Of a DNA stretch of 64,000 bases, positions 43,115 to 52,872 are shown one piece after another; the first letter of the stretch is position 1, and each line of letters starts with the position of its first letter. The notes below the pieces were generated by a model. The model searched no databases. It was not told where the DNA came from and saw nothing but the letters and a program-made list of their open reading frames with translations. Location of the stretch: assembly GCF_008064665.1 (NCBI RefSeq), contig NZ_VRZA01000001.1, forward strand, positions 930,001 to 994,000, given 5' to 3'. Made by a program: the position numbers and the translations under genes. The DNA comes from Parahaliea maris (lineage in GTDB: Bacteria; Pseudomonadota; Gammaproteobacteria; Pseudomonadales; Halieaceae).

Positions 43115-44779
43115 ATGGCCCAGTACGTCTACACCATGAACCGGGTCGGCAAAGTCGTGCCGCCCAAGAAAAAAATCCTCGAGGACATCTCCCTGTCCTT
43201 CTTCCCCGGCGCCAAGATCGGCGTGCTGGGCCTGAACGGTGCCGGCAAGTCGACCCTGCTGAAGATCATGGCCGGCATCGACACCGACATCCTCGGTGAG
43301 GCCCGCCCCCAGCAGGGTATCAAGATCGGCTACCTGCCCCAGGAGCCCCAGCTGGACCCGGAGAAGGACGTACGCGGCAACGTGGAAGAGGGCCTGCAGG
43401 ACGCCATCGACGCCCTGGCCGGACTGGAGAAGGTCTACGCCGACTACGCCGAGCCCGATGCCGATTTCGACGCCCTGGCCAAGGAACAGGCCCGCCTGGA
43501 GGACATCATCCAGGCCACCGACGCCCACAATATCGAACACAAGCTGGAAGTGGCGGCGGACGCCCTGCGCCTGCCGCCGTGGGATGCAGATGTCACCAAG
43601 CTCTCCGGCGGTGAGCGCCGCCGGGTGGCCCTGTGCCGCCTGCTGCTGTCAGCCCCCGACATGCTGCTGCTGGATGAGCCCACCAACCACCTGGACGCCG
43701 AGAGCGTCGGCTGGCTGGAGCGCTTCCTGCACGACTTCCCCGGCACCGTGGTGGCCATTACCCACGACCGCTACTTCCTAGACAACGCCGCCGGCTGGAT
43801 CCTGGAGCTGGACCGTGGCCGCGGCATTCCCTACGAGGGTAACTACTCCGACTGGCTGGACGCCAAAGAGAAGCGCCTGGAGCAGGAAAAGCGCCAGGAA
43901 GCCTCCCACCAGAAGGCCATCAAGGCCGAACTGGAGTGGGTGCGCAGTAACCCGAAAGGCCGCCAGGCCAAGAGCAAGGCTCGCCTGCAGCGCTTCGAGG
44001 AACTGCAGTCACAGGAATTCCAGAGCCGCAACGAGACCAACGAGATCTACATCCCGCCGGGCCCGCGCCTGGGGGACAACGTGATCGAGGTCAGCAACCT
44101 GAAGAAGACCTTCGGTGACCGCCTGCTGTTCGACAACGTCAGCTTTACCGTGCCCAAAGGCAGCATTGTCGGCATCATCGGCGCCAACGGCATGGGTAAG
44201 TCCACCCTGTTCCGCATCCTCATGGGCCACGAGCAGCCCGATGGCGGGGAAGTGAAGGTGGGCGAGACCGTGCAGCTGTCCTACGTGGACCAGAGCCGCG
44301 ACGACCTGGATGGCAGCAAGACCGTGTGGGAGGAGATTTCCGACGGCCAGGACATCATGCGCATCGGCAGCTACGAGGTGCCCTCACGCTCCTACTGCGG
44401 CCGCTTCAACTTCAAGGGTTCCGACCAGCAGAAGTTCGTGAAGGACCTGTCCGGGGGTGAACGCAACCGCCTGCACCTGGCCAAGCTGCTCAAACAGGGC
44501 GGCAACGTGCTGCTGCTGGACGAGCCCACCAACGACCTCGACGTGGAAACCCTGCGCGCCCTGGAAGAAGCGGTACTGGCCTTCCCCGGCAGCGCGCTGG
44601 TGATCTCGCACGACCGCTGGTTCCTGGACCGTATCGCCACCCACATCCTCGCCTATGAGGACGACGGCAACGTGGTGTTCCACGAGGGCAACTTCAGCGA
44701 CTACGAGGAAGACCGCAAGGCGCGTCTGGGCAAGGAGGCCGACCAGCCCCACCGGGTGAAGTACCGCAAACTGAAGTAA
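43115..44779 (+). CDS. ettA: Energy-dependent translational throttle protein EttA (ABC-F)
   Basis: 554 aa with two ABC domains. Domain 1 has GLNGAGKSTLLK, LSGGERRRVALC and LLLDEPTNHLD; domain 2 has GANGMGKSTLFR, LSGGERNRLHLAK and LLLDEPTNDLD. The arm and linker (EKRLEQEKRQEASHQKAI, then WVRSNPKGRQAKSKARLQRF) are as in EttA. It binds the ribosomal E site and gates translation by ATP/ADP ratio. In pseudomonads ettA adjoins glyA; here ugd and the RimB-like pair lie between. Confidence 0.96.
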   Translation: MAQYVYTMNRVGKVVPPKKKILEDISLSFFPGAKIGVLGLNGAGKSTLLKIMAGIDTDILGEARPQQGIKIGYLPQEPQLDPEKDVRGNVEEGLQDAIDALAGLEKVYADYAEPDADFDALAKEQARLEDIIQATDAHNIEHKLEVAADALRLPPWDADVTKLSGGERRRVALCRLLLSAPDMLLLDEPTNHLDAESVGWLERFLHDFPGTVVAITHDRYFLDNAAGWILELDRGRGIPYEGNYSDWLDAKEKRLEQEKRQEASHQKAIKAELEWVRSNPKGRQAKSKARLQRFEELQSQEFQSRNETNEIYIPPGPRLGDNVIEVSNLKKTFGDRLLFDNVSFTVPKGSIVGIIGANGMGKSTLFRILMGHEQPDGGEVKVGETVQLSYVDQSRDDLDGSKTVWEEISDGQDIMRIGSYEVPSRSYCGRFNFKGSDQQKFVKDLSGGERNRLHLAKLLKQGGNVLLLDEPTNDLDVETLRALEEAVLAFPGSALVISHDRWFLDRIATHILAYEDDGNVVFHEGNFSDYEEDRKARLGKEADQPHRVKYRKLK

Positions 44780-44781
44780 AG

Positions 44782-47157
44782 TCAGCTCCCGCCGCGCACG
44801 AAGACGAACTGCCCGTTTTCGTGCCCGGCGTCCTCAATCGCGGCAAACTGCGGCACCTGGTCCAGGTAGCCCAGCCGCGCCGCACCCGCCTGCACCAGGT
44901 CGTAGACCTGGGCGTAAATCATCTCGCCATTGATGGCACCGGAATTCTGCTCCAGTACCTGTAGCAGGGCACTGGCGAAAACGGAGTTGTCATCCGGTCC
45001 CTCGTCGAGCACCGGCATTACCCCGCCGGAGGTCAGCACGGTGCGCGACTTGTTCTGCAGCCAGTACTTCATCAGCGCCGGCACGCTTTTACGTATCTTC
45101 GGCGCGGCATTGCGCGCCAGGGCGCCCGAGTAGCAGGAGTCAGCCACCAGCAATACGTGGCGGGCGTCGCTCTGCTGCAGGGTCTGGGTGAGGTCGGCGC
45201 TGGACACCGCCTCGCTCAGGGGCATACCCATGCGGTAGTCGGTGGGCAGCCAGTAGCCGTCGCCAAACTCGTCCACCTTGCCGTGGCCGGCGTAATACAG
45301 CAGCACGAACTGGTGCTCCTGGAACTTGCGCACCCGGTTGAGCACGGCGTACATCTCGGCGCGGTTGAGGTTGATCTGTACGTCGACATTGAAGCCGTAC
45401 TCCTGCTCCAGCACCTGCTTGAGTTCGTTTGCGTCATGGGGCGGCGTCTTCAGGTCCGGCATGAAGTCGTAGTCGTAATTGGCGATGATCACCGCCTGGT
45501 AGGGCCCGGCGCTAAGGCCGTTGGGCAGTGGCACGGGCTGGCGTTCTACCGGCACTTCACCACCGCGCATGGCCAGCACCCGGCTTGCACCGATCTCCCC
45601 GTACAGGTCGATGTCACTCTCCACCCGGGCTTTCTGGCGCTGCAGGCCCGACACGTTTTCATCGACCCCGGCCAGTTGCATACGCGCCCGGCTGAGGGCG
45701 TCTTCCATCCGCCGCCGGTCCTGCTCACCCCGCGCCCGACTCAGTTGCAGGTCCTGTTCCAGGCGGACAATTTCCTGCTGGTACTCGTCCTTCTCCCAAC
45801 TGGCTTCTTCCAGCGCCATTTCCAGCGACTGCAGTTCGCCCTTCGCCGAGGCCAACTTGCTACGGGCGGATTCCAGTTCCACCTCCAGCCAGCTGCGCCG
45901 GTCCGCTTCAGAGGCCAGGTTTTCCCGCATGCCCTCCCGCTCGGACTGCATGCTCTCCCAGCGGGCGTGCAGTTCGTCGCGCTGCTGCTGGAGTTCACTG
46001 ATCGCCTGTTCGCGTTGCGCCAGCTCCGAAGCCAGTTCCGATTGCTCCGCGCCGCCGGTGGTTTGCGCATTGACCAGGGCGGTGCGCAACTGCTGTGCCT
46101 CCGCCCCCGCCTCGGCAACCGCGTGCCGGCTTTCCCGCAGCTGCGACTCCAGCAGTTGCAGGCGCTTGTCGCTGCTCGCCAGAGTGGTGGCAAGGTCGAG
46201 GTTCTCTGCCTTGTTGCGCTCGAGCTCTTCCTGGGCCTTGCTCAATTGGCGGTCGCGGATCTCCGCCTGGCGCAGGCTGGCCTGCAACTGGGCTTCCTGG
46301 GCAGCGACATTGGCCTGGAGCAGCTCTATGGACAGCTGCTGTTCTTCCAGCCGGTTTTCACGTGCTTCAAGCTCTTCCTGCAATTGCGCGACTTCCTTGC
46401 CTCCTGATGCCTGCGGTGCCGGCGCCGCCAGCTGGTCGCGAAGCTTGCGGGTCGCCGCACGCTCCGCCTGCAGGGCGCGGCCCTGCTCCGCCAGTGTGGT
46501 CTGGGCTGCTGACAGTTCCCGCTGCAGCCGCCCGGAGGTGAGGTTCTGTTGTTCCAGCGCCGCCACCAGCCGGTCCAGCTTCTGCTGGTCCTCACTCTTG
46601 CGCGCTTCCACCTCAGAGGCCAGCACCAGTTCATCGCCGAGGTCGAGAGCACTGCGCCAGAGGGCCAGGGCCCGGGCCTTGTCGGCCGCCACCCCCAGCC
46701 CCTGTTCGTAGAAATAGGCCATGCGCCGCTCGGCGCGGTGATCACCCTGTTCCGCGGCCAGGCCGTACCAGTGGGCGGCCACCGCGTAGTCGGGACTGCC
46801 GAGCCAGCCTTTTTCGTAGATCTCACCCACATTGACCTGGGCGGTGGCGTCGCCCCCCTCGGCGGCGTCCATCCACACGGCGAGAGCGGTTTCATAGTTG
46901 GCGCGATCGTAGAGGGTGTACTCGCCCCCGCGAATCTCACATTCACTGGCGGTGAGTTGCTGGGGTTTACGGCGTTCCTGGTAAGTCATCAGGCTGCCGA
47001 CCTTGCGGACGCGGCCGGGGAGCAGACAGAGCACGGGCTTGTTTTCATCCACGCCCTGGTAATTCTTGCTGAGGGAGGCATTACCCGAAGTGGCCGGAGC
47101 CAGCAACAGCAAGCCCAGCGCGACCCCAACCCCAAATACGAATGGCCTCTGGCTCAT
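44782..47157 (-). CDS. Caspase-like peptidase with Sel1 repeats and long coiled coil
   Basis: 791 aa from ATG 47157 (GGGAGAG lies about 9 nt upstream). Signal peptide 1-27. Around residues 80-165 are Sel1-like repeats (TAQVNVGEIYEKGWLGSPDY, then AAHWYGLAAEQGDHRAERRM). From about 175 to 510 there is a Gln/Glu/Arg-rich coiled coil with heptads throughout. The last ~255 residues form a peptidase C14-like domain: the dyad is His625 in LLYYAGHGKVDEFGDGYWLP and Cys675 in VLLVADSCYSGALAR. Bacterial caspase-like proteins cleave after Arg/Lys or Asp; here specificity is unknown. Export is unusual for a caspase and implies a periplasmic or membrane-anchored function. The kinase gene lies 66 bp upstream. 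Confidence 0.87.
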   Translation of the reverse strand: MSQRPFVFGVGVALGLLLLAPATSGNASLSKNYQGVDENKPVLCLLPGRVRKVGSLMTYQERRKPQQLTASECEIRGGEYTLYDRANYETALAVWMDAAEGGDATAQVNVGEIYEKGWLGSPDYAVAAHWYGLAAEQGDHRAERRMAYFYEQGLGVAADKARALALWRSALDLGDELVLASEVEARKSEDQQKLDRLVAALEQQNLTSGRLQRELSAAQTTLAEQGRALQAERAATRKLRDQLAAPAPQASGGKEVAQLQEELEARENRLEEQQLSIELLQANVAAQEAQLQASLRQAEIRDRQLSKAQEELERNKAENLDLATTLASSDKRLQLLESQLRESRHAVAEAGAEAQQLRTALVNAQTTGGAEQSELASELAQREQAISELQQQRDELHARWESMQSEREGMRENLASEADRRSWLEVELESARSKLASAKGELQSLEMALEEASWEKDEYQQEIVRLEQDLQLSRARGEQDRRRMEDALSRARMQLAGVDENVSGLQRQKARVESDIDLYGEIGASRVLAMRGGEVPVERQPVPLPNGLSAGPYQAVIIANYDYDFMPDLKTPPHDANELKQVLEQEYGFNVDVQINLNRAEMYAVLNRVRKFQEHQFVLLYYAGHGKVDEFGDGYWLPTDYRMGMPLSEAVSSADLTQTLQQSDARHVLLVADSCYSGALARNAAPKIRKSVPALMKYWLQNKSRTVLTSGGVMPVLDEGPDDNSVFASALLQVLEQNSGAINGEMIYAQVYDLVQAGAARLGYLDQVPQFAAIEDAGHENGQFVFVRGGS

Positions 47158-47223
47158 CCCGTGATCTCTCCCTGATGACACCAATGACTATAGCTCATCC
47201 CGCCCGCAAACAACGGGCCGGAT

Positions 47224-48762
47224 TCAGCATTCCATCAACTGGGCCACGCGCTCCGGCGGCAGGTCTTCACTGTAGTTTGCTTCGAGACGCTGGAGTTCAG
47301 GACTCTTCGGATGAATCTTGAGTCCATGGCAGGTGATCAGCAGAGCGGAATCCAGCCGGCCGCTGGCGGCGGAATCCTCCGCCCAGGACGCGTACGTCGC
47401 CAGCATATCGAGCACCCCCTGGCGAGCCGGTTCCGAGCGCTGCTTTTTCAACACACTACTGAAGGCCCGGTAGGCATTGTCGGCACCCCCGTCCATGATG
47501 TGCAGCGCGGTCACCAGGTCACCACCGGCGTACTCCTGTCGGGCGATATCGAGGTAAGTCCGGCCCTGGTCCAGCCAGCCTTCGAGCTGGCGGGCCTCCT
47601 GCGGCGTAACCGTGGGTGGCGGCGAGGGGGTCAACCCGTCGAGGAAAACGGAGTCAGGGCTCGGCCCGCTGAGATAACTGCCCGCCATCCAGGCCACGGC
47701 CCCCGCGACGATGGCGGTGGAGCCCAGCGCCAGCGCAACCCTCTCCCGACGCCGGCTCTCGCCGCGCAAACCGGCGAGCAACTCCCTGGCGGAGGGCGTG
47801 CGGTCCTTGCGCGCGAACGCCAACCCCCGCCGCAGTGCGCGCCAGCGGTGCTTGTCGAGCCCCGGCGGCGGCTCGGGCTTGCGCCCCTCACTGCGGGCCC
47901 GGATCGCCGGCTGGCGATTGAAAGGGTGGTGCCCCTTGAGCAGTTCGTAGGTAACGCAAGCCAGGGCGTAGACATCGTCCCTGGGATCCGGTGACAGCCC
48001 CTCGAACATTTCGCAACTGGCGTAGGATGGCGTCATCGCCCCCAGGTCACTGGCATTGAAGCGGGTCTGCTCCTGGCCCTCGAGGGCATCTTCCCGCGCC
48101 CGGGCAATCCCCAGGTCGAGAATCTTGGCGCTGCCGTCGTCACCGACGAAGACATTGTTGGGCTTGAAATCCGAGTGAATGAGCCCCTGGCCATGGATAT
48201 AGTCCAGGCCATTGGCCATGCCCTCGATCAACGGCAGGGCGAGCTTCAGGGAGAGGCCGTTCTGGCACTCCCGTTCCAGGAATTCGTCCAGCGGCTGGCC
48301 GCGCATGAATTCCATGATCATGTAGGGCAGCCCCTGGTGCTGGTCGAAGTGCAGCACCCGTACCACGTTGGGGTGGGACAGCTGCTGGGACTTGCGGGTC
48401 TCCCGCTGCAGGGCCATGCGCGCCACACTGTGGGCGGCAAAACGGGCGCCGAGGAACTTGATGGCCACCTGGGACTGGCGGTCCTCGAACTCCCGGGCGT
48501 ACAGCTGGTCGGTAGCAAGGAAGACGCGGCCCATGCCGCCCTCCCCCAGCAACTTCACCAGTTCGTAGCGTTCGGAAATAAGGTCGCCGGCCCGTAACTC
48601 ACTGTCCGAGGGGGCGGCTTCAGGTTGCAAAGAATCGCCCGCAGCGGCCTGCGTTGCCGCTTCGGTCACCACCTCGGTTGCCCCCCCGGTCGCGGTATCA
48701 GCCGCACTCCGGGGAAGCACCTGGGTGGCGTGCAGAGTATCGTCGTTATCGCGTGCCGACAC
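47224..48762 (-). CDS. Transmembrane Hanks-type Ser/Thr kinase, non-RD
   Basis: 512 aa. The N-terminal 55 residues are a Thr/Ala-rich tail. The kinase domain spans about 65-330: GEGGMGRVF, Lys102 in VAIKF, catalytic HSDFKPNN (Asp198) and DLG at 216-218. The usual HRD arginine is Ser197 and DFG is DLG, so it is a non-RD kinase whose activation does not rely on loop phosphorylation. A single membrane span (STAIVAGAVAWMAGSYL) is followed by a periplasmic region of about 140 residues with helical TPR-like patterns. Between the caspase-like gene and an autotransporter gene, all on the minus strand. Probable partners are the FHA protein and PP2C phosphatase at 51.8-53.9 kb. Confidence 0.9.
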   Translation of the reverse strand: MSARDNDDTLHATQVLPRSAADTATGGATEVVTEAATQAAAGDSLQPEAAPSDSELRAGDLISERYELVKLLGEGGMGRVFLATDQLYAREFEDRQSQVAIKFLGARFAAHSVARMALQRETRKSQQLSHPNVVRVLHFDQHQGLPYMIMEFMRGQPLDEFLERECQNGLSLKLALPLIEGMANGLDYIHGQGLIHSDFKPNNVFVGDDGSAKILDLGIARAREDALEGQEQTRFNASDLGAMTPSYASCEMFEGLSPDPRDDVYALACVTYELLKGHHPFNRQPAIRARSEGRKPEPPPGLDKHRWRALRRGLAFARKDRTPSARELLAGLRGESRRRERVALALGSTAIVAGAVAWMAGSYLSGPSPDSVFLDGLTPSPPPTVTPQEARQLEGWLDQGRTYLDIARQEYAGGDLVTALHIMDGGADNAYRAFSSVLKKQRSEPARQGVLDMLATYASWAEDSAASGRLDSALLITCHGLKIHPKSPELQRLEANYSEDLPPERVAQLMEC

Positions 48763-48841
48763 GGTGCTTGCCTGTCATCCCACTCCAGATACCGCCCAGA
48801 TTACCACCAGACTGGCCGCAGGTCCCGGGCGGGATTCACCC

Positions 48842-50302
48842 TCAGAAACTGCCCCGAATGCCAATCGTGTAGAGGTCAGCAGAGATGTTATCCAGGTCCA
48901 GGGTCGTGCGGTAGTCGATGAAACCTGTCAGGTTCTGGGCAAAGACGGCGGAGATACCGAGGCCCAGTTCGTAGAAATCCTCGTCGGGATCATCGGAGCC
49001 CATATTGATCGGGAATACCGGACCGCCATCCTGGGCGGCAAAGCGCGCTTTCACGAACCGGGCATCGTTATCGAATTCGTGCCGCCACTCGATGCCGAGA
49101 TAGGGCACGATCACCCCCGTCGCCACGCTGAAGTTCTTGCTGATCTGGAAACCAAGTGCGGATTGCAGGGACTCGATATCCTGGTCTTCATAGGCCAGGT
49201 TCAGGCCGCCACTGGTGGCGATGTCCGAACCGATAGGCGTGTCCTTCTCGGTGTAGCCATCCACCGTAATATCCAGGTAGCTGAGCCCGAGGTCCACCGC
49301 CAGGTCGAGAAACCCGAGGTCGAAGACAGTGCCGGTGGAAACACCCACCGCCAGGCTGTCGCTATCGGTTTCCCCGGTCATCGAACGGTTGATGGTACCG
49401 CCATTGTTGAGCCCCGCCGCACCGGAGTAGAGCACGATCCGCTCGGTTTCGTAATCGTTGAAACCATAGCTGAGCAGGCCGTCCACGTAGAAACGACCGA
49501 TGTTACCGATGCCGTAGGCGCTCAGGCTGTAGCCGTCGAGGGAAAAGCCACCGCCGGAGACCGTGCTGGTAGACATATTGCCCGCCAGCCCTGAGGAGAC
49601 ATTCTTGAAATCCACCTCGTAATCGGCGTAGCCGAAGGCGATACCGGCGACAAAGCCGGAATCAAACAGGTAGTCGACACCCAGGGTCGCGCCGCTGGAA
49701 TCAAAGTCATACTGGTCTTCAAGCTGGGTGGCGTCACGGTCGCCAGTGCCGTATACACCGTTGGCAAACCAGCTCCAGCGGGACTCGTCTTCCCCCGCAT
49801 TGCCGCCCACCACCGGCACGCCGTTCATCGCAAGGCTCAGCCCTCCCGCCGTAGCGCGAGCGCCATTGCGGATCGCTTCGAGGCGCATACCGATATTGGC
49901 AAACTGGCCGTTGGAGCTCTCGGTGGCGAGGCGTCCCTTGGACACCTGCTCCTCACCGCTCAGCTGTTGCATGGTCTCGGCGAGCTGTCCCGGCACCCAG
50001 CCGAGCACGTTGTCAGCCTGACCGCCGGGCTGCAGTGACACGGCAGTCAGTACGACCTCGCTACAGCGAAAGTAGAGGTCCTGTTCCGACGTTCTCGCCG
50101 GGCCGGTAAAATCCGAGGATCCCGGGTATTTGGGTACCAGTTGCAGGCAGGTGTTCTGCACCGCGTCGCCAGCGGTGACCTGCAAGGACGTACTGTTTGA
50201 GGCGCCCGATACCACCTGCCCGAGATTGGTGCTCTGGGACGCTGCCGCGCCGACATAGGCGGCGGCCAGAATGGCCACCAGAGACCGAAAGTGATTCTTC
50301 AT
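48842..50302 (-). CDS. Autotransporter-like outer-membrane protein
   Basis: 486 aa from ATG 50302 (the frame opens at 50323 but that lead is out of family). Signal peptide MKNHFRSLVAILAAAYVGAAAS. A short passenger of about 180 residues follows, with one disulphide-capable Cys pair (NTCLQLV, then YFRCSEVVL). The C-terminal ~300 residues alternate Gly/aromatic strands as in the autotransporter beta-barrel (GVDYLFDSGFVAGIAFGYA, GIEWRHEF) and end in Phe, the usual assembly signal. Secreted or surface-displayed; no enzymatic motif in the passenger. Confidence 0.8.
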   Translation of the reverse strand: MKNHFRSLVAILAAAYVGAAASQSTNLGQVVSGASNSTSLQVTAGDAVQNTCLQLVPKYPGSSDFTGPARTSEQDLYFRCSEVVLTAVSLQPGGQADNVLGWVPGQLAETMQQLSGEEQVSKGRLATESSNGQFANIGMRLEAIRNGARATAGGLSLAMNGVPVVGGNAGEDESRWSWFANGVYGTGDRDATQLEDQYDFDSSGATLGVDYLFDSGFVAGIAFGYADYEVDFKNVSSGLAGNMSTSTVSGGGFSLDGYSLSAYGIGNIGRFYVDGLLSYGFNDYETERIVLYSGAAGLNNGGTINRSMTGETDSDSLAVGVSTGTVFDLGFLDLAVDLGLSYLDITVDGYTEKDTPIGSDIATSGGLNLAYEDQDIESLQSALGFQISKNFSVATGVIVPYLGIEWRHEFDNDARFVKARFAAQDGGPVFPINMGSDDPDEDFYELGLGISAVFAQNLTGFIDYRTTLDLDNISADLYTIGIRGSF

Positions 50303-50392
50303 ACATTCCCCCATGCGCGACAACGGGCCGCCTGAATTATAGTAGTACAGGTCCGGAATCTTGGCGAAAGTCCAAGCGGGAGATTATTCGGC

Positions 50393-51301
50393 GTGCCATC
50401 TGCCAGCAGCTCACAGTACGCTCTCCTCACAGGGTGTGTTATCGCACTGCTACTCGCGGTGGTAACGGGCTGTACAGCAGGCTACCGCCAGCGCGCGGAT
50501 GCGCTGGCCGAGGCCGTGGGAGCCAGCGCCAGCTGGGTCAGTAGCGGCAAGCATCGCCACCGGGTCTATGAAAAGGCCGGCACAGGCCCGGTGCTGCGCG
50601 TCTATCTCGGCGGGGACGGCCGCGCATTCCTGCAGCGGCAGGTCGTCGCCCCGGATCCCACTCCGGCAGAGCACCTCACCCTCAAGTTGATGCTCGCCGA
50701 CCCCGGGCCCGCAGTGTTTGTCGCGCGCCCATGCTATTACGGCACCGCAACGGAGCCCGGCTGCGAGCCCCGCCTGTGGACCAGTGAACGTTACAGTGAC
50801 GAAGTTGTCGCCTCCCTCGCGCAGGTCATCCACCGCCTTGCCGCCGAGCATGCCGGCATGCCGTTACAACTGGTGGGTTATAGCGGCGGCGGGGTCATCG
50901 CAGTCCGGCTGGCCCAGCACCTTCCCGAGGCAGTCGCCGTCATCACCCTCGCCGCACCACTGGACACCGGCGCCTGGACGGCCCATCACGGCTATACGCC
51001 CCTGGCGCCGGGGCAGAATCCGGCCGGGATGGCGAGCTGGCCCGGTACAATACGCCAGCTGCACCTGTCCGGTGCCAGCGACGACAACGTGCCTCCCGAG
51101 TTGCAGGCGGGCTACCGCAGACGGATGCAGAGCCTCGACCCCAGCGCGGTATTTCGCACCCTGCCGGATTATGACCATCACTGCTGCTGGCTGCGGAACT
51201 GGCCCGAAATACTCGCCCGACACGGAGCAGAGGGCGACACTCGCAATGGCCTGACACGCTCCAGACAGGCACCTCGCATTGCCCCGGTAGCAGCGCTATA
51301 G
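50393..51301 (+). CDS. Alpha/beta-hydrolase-fold lipoprotein
   Basis: 302 aa from GTG 50393. A lipobox-like VVTGC (hydrophobic run LLTGCVIALLLAVVTGC) suggests outer- or inner-membrane lipidation. The nucleophile elbow is GYSGGGV and the final His is in DYDHHCCW, the Asp probably in LSGASDDNVP. The substrate is unknown. Divergent from the autotransporter gene with about 90 bp between; PilZ gene follows after 31 bp. Confidence 0.78.
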   Translation: MPSASSSQYALLTGCVIALLLAVVTGCTAGYRQRADALAEAVGASASWVSSGKHRHRVYEKAGTGPVLRVYLGGDGRAFLQRQVVAPDPTPAEHLTLKLMLADPGPAVFVARPCYYGTATEPGCEPRLWTSERYSDEVVASLAQVIHRLAAEHAGMPLQLVGYSGGGVIAVRLAQHLPEAVAVITLAAPLDTGAWTAHHGYTPLAPGQNPAGMASWPGTIRQLHLSGASDDNVPPELQAGYRRRMQSLDPSAVFRTLPDYDHHCCWLRNWPEILARHGAEGDTRNGLTRSRQAPRIAPVAAL

Positions 51302-51332
51302 TGTGCACGTATCGCGGTTAACGGAAGCATGC

Positions 51333-51695
51333 ATGAGTGAGACAGCCAGAGAGCGGCGCGCCTTCAGCCGCGTTGCCATCGACCTTCCGGTAGACGTCCA
51401 TCAGGGCGGCAGCGTCTGGCACCAGCGCCTGATCGACCTGTCACTGGTGGGCGTTGCCACGGACCAGCCAGACCTCTGGGACGCCCAGTACAACGAGCCC
51501 TTCACCCTGATGATCCATCTCGACGACGGCGGCAAGCTTGAACTGCACGCCTACCTGCAACACGTGGAGGCCGGGCGCCTGGGCTTTTCCGTACAGCACG
51601 TCGACCGGGAGAATATCCAACCCCTGCAACGCCTGCTGGAAGCCCACGTGGAAGATCCAGCCATCATTGCCGAGGAACTGGGCCAACTCGAGTAG
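51333..51695 (+). CDS. PilZ-domain c-di-GMP-binding protein
   Basis: 120 aa from ATG 51333 (GGAAG lies 7 nt upstream; a frame opens at 51303). The c-di-GMP-binding motifs are RRAFSRV at the N-terminus (RxxxR) and DLSLVGVATD (D/NxSxxG). The remainder is the beta-barrel typical of single-domain PilZ. It would translate the signal from cyclases such as the one at 8088-9293 into a protein interaction. The partner is unknown. Confidence 0.88.
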   Translation: MSETARERRAFSRVAIDLPVDVHQGGSVWHQRLIDLSLVGVATDQPDLWDAQYNEPFTLMIHLDDGGKLELHAYLQHVEAGRLGFSVQHVDRENIQPLQRLLEAHVEDPAIIAEELGQLE

Positions 51696-51793
51696 AACTC
51701 GGGGCAGTGTGATTCACGGCACAGACAACCTGCGCCAGACAGCTAATGCCAGAGAGCAATGCCGGGACGGGGAACACCCGCCCCGAACAGGAA

Positions 51794-52855
51794 TCAACCG
51801 AGCAGGAACCAAGCGGCAGCGGCGGCAATAGCCACCAGCACGACAACGCCACCAATAATCAGCCCCATTTTCGACGATGAACCGCCAGCGCCGCCTGCGA
51901 CGCTGGCGGTTGCGCCAGTGGCCGCCGGTTTAGGCGCGGCCGCAGCCGCCGCACCGCCGGCCGCCGTGCGGAAGATCAGGGTCGCAACCCCAAGGCGGAT
52001 TTCGTCACCGTCGGCGAGGTAGGCGGTCAGCCGCTTCTCACCGTTCACAAAGATACCGTTGGCCGACACCAGGTTAACCAGGCGCCAGCGCCCGTCCTGA
52101 TGGATCAACTGGGCGTGCCGCGCAGACACGCTGGGCTCGGCAATGGACACCTCACAGTTGGGATCACGGCCGATTTCCCAGACGTCCGGCTCGCTGCCAT
52201 CGCCGGGCTCCAGTTCCAGGGCTTCCCCGCCCTCACCGGTCACCGACACCACGATCAGGTGCGGCAGGTCCGAGGCGCGCTCCATCTGGATGGGCGCAGT
52301 TTCCGATTCGGCCAGGGCGTCGAGCCCCAGTACACGAGTGCTGTCACTGGTGCCGGAGTCGATCCAGCTACCGGGCAGGTCCGCCGGATTGGGCGGCGGG
52401 GCCGGGGCCGGCTTGGGAGCCGGAGGCGGTTCCGGAGCAGGCGGCGGTTCGGCCGCGGCTGCGGGTTCGGCTGCAGCAGGTGCAGGCTCGTCCGGCAGGG
52501 ACACCACTGTCGCATCGCCGTCGTCCATACCGCCACCTACCACGGTGGCATCCATATCGGCTGCGCCACCGCTCAGCACCACCACGAAGGAGTGCTTCTC
52601 GAAACCGAGCGTATCGCCATCGCGCAGGGTGGTCTCCCCGCCAATGGTCTTGCCGTTTACCTGGGTCCCGTTGGCTGAGCCCAGGTCCTCGACGGTGAGT
52701 GTATCCCCTTTCGTCCGCAACACGGCGTGGCCGCGGGAGACCCGGGGGTCGTCGATGGTGATTTCGCAGTCGGCGGAGCGGCCTACCCTCTGCTCTCCCT
52801 CGAGGGAGATCCGGCTGCCGTCAGCTGCCACCAGTTCCGCACTAAATTCTGACAT
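51794..52855 (-). CDS. Double-FHA membrane protein
   Basis: 353 aa. FHA domain 1 (about 1-95) has VGRSADCEITIDDPRVSRGH and LGSANGTQVNGK; FHA domain 2 (about 205-300) has IGRDPNCEVSIAEPSVSARH and LVSANGIFVNGE. Both phosphothreonine-binding Arg/Ser/His sets are intact. A Pro/Ala-rich linker separates the two, and the C-terminus is a single membrane span (LIIGGVVVLVAIAAAAAWFL). FHA domains bind phosphothreonine; this protein is the expected reader of the kinase at 47224-48762. The PP2C gene is 17 bp upstream, so they share an operon. Confidence 0.9.
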   Translation of the reverse strand: MSEFSAELVAADGSRISLEGEQRVGRSADCEITIDDPRVSRGHAVLRTKGDTLTVEDLGSANGTQVNGKTIGGETTLRDGDTLGFEKHSFVVVLSGGAADMDATVVGGGMDDGDATVVSLPDEPAPAAAEPAAAAEPPPAPEPPPAPKPAPAPPPNPADLPGSWIDSGTSDSTRVLGLDALAESETAPIQMERASDLPHLIVVSVTGEGGEALELEPGDGSEPDVWEIGRDPNCEVSIAEPSVSARHAQLIHQDGRWRLVNLVSANGIFVNGEKRLTAYLADGDEIRLGVATLIFRTAAGGAAAAAAPKPAATGATASVAGGAGGSSSKMGLIIGGVVVLVAIAAAAAWFLLG

Positions 52856-52872
52856 CGTCCTATTTTCCTTCC

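Noticed and set aside
43001-43540. Minus-strand 179-codon frame at the start of ettA
   Set aside because: It begins in the inverted repeat and is antisense to the conserved first ABC domain of EttA.
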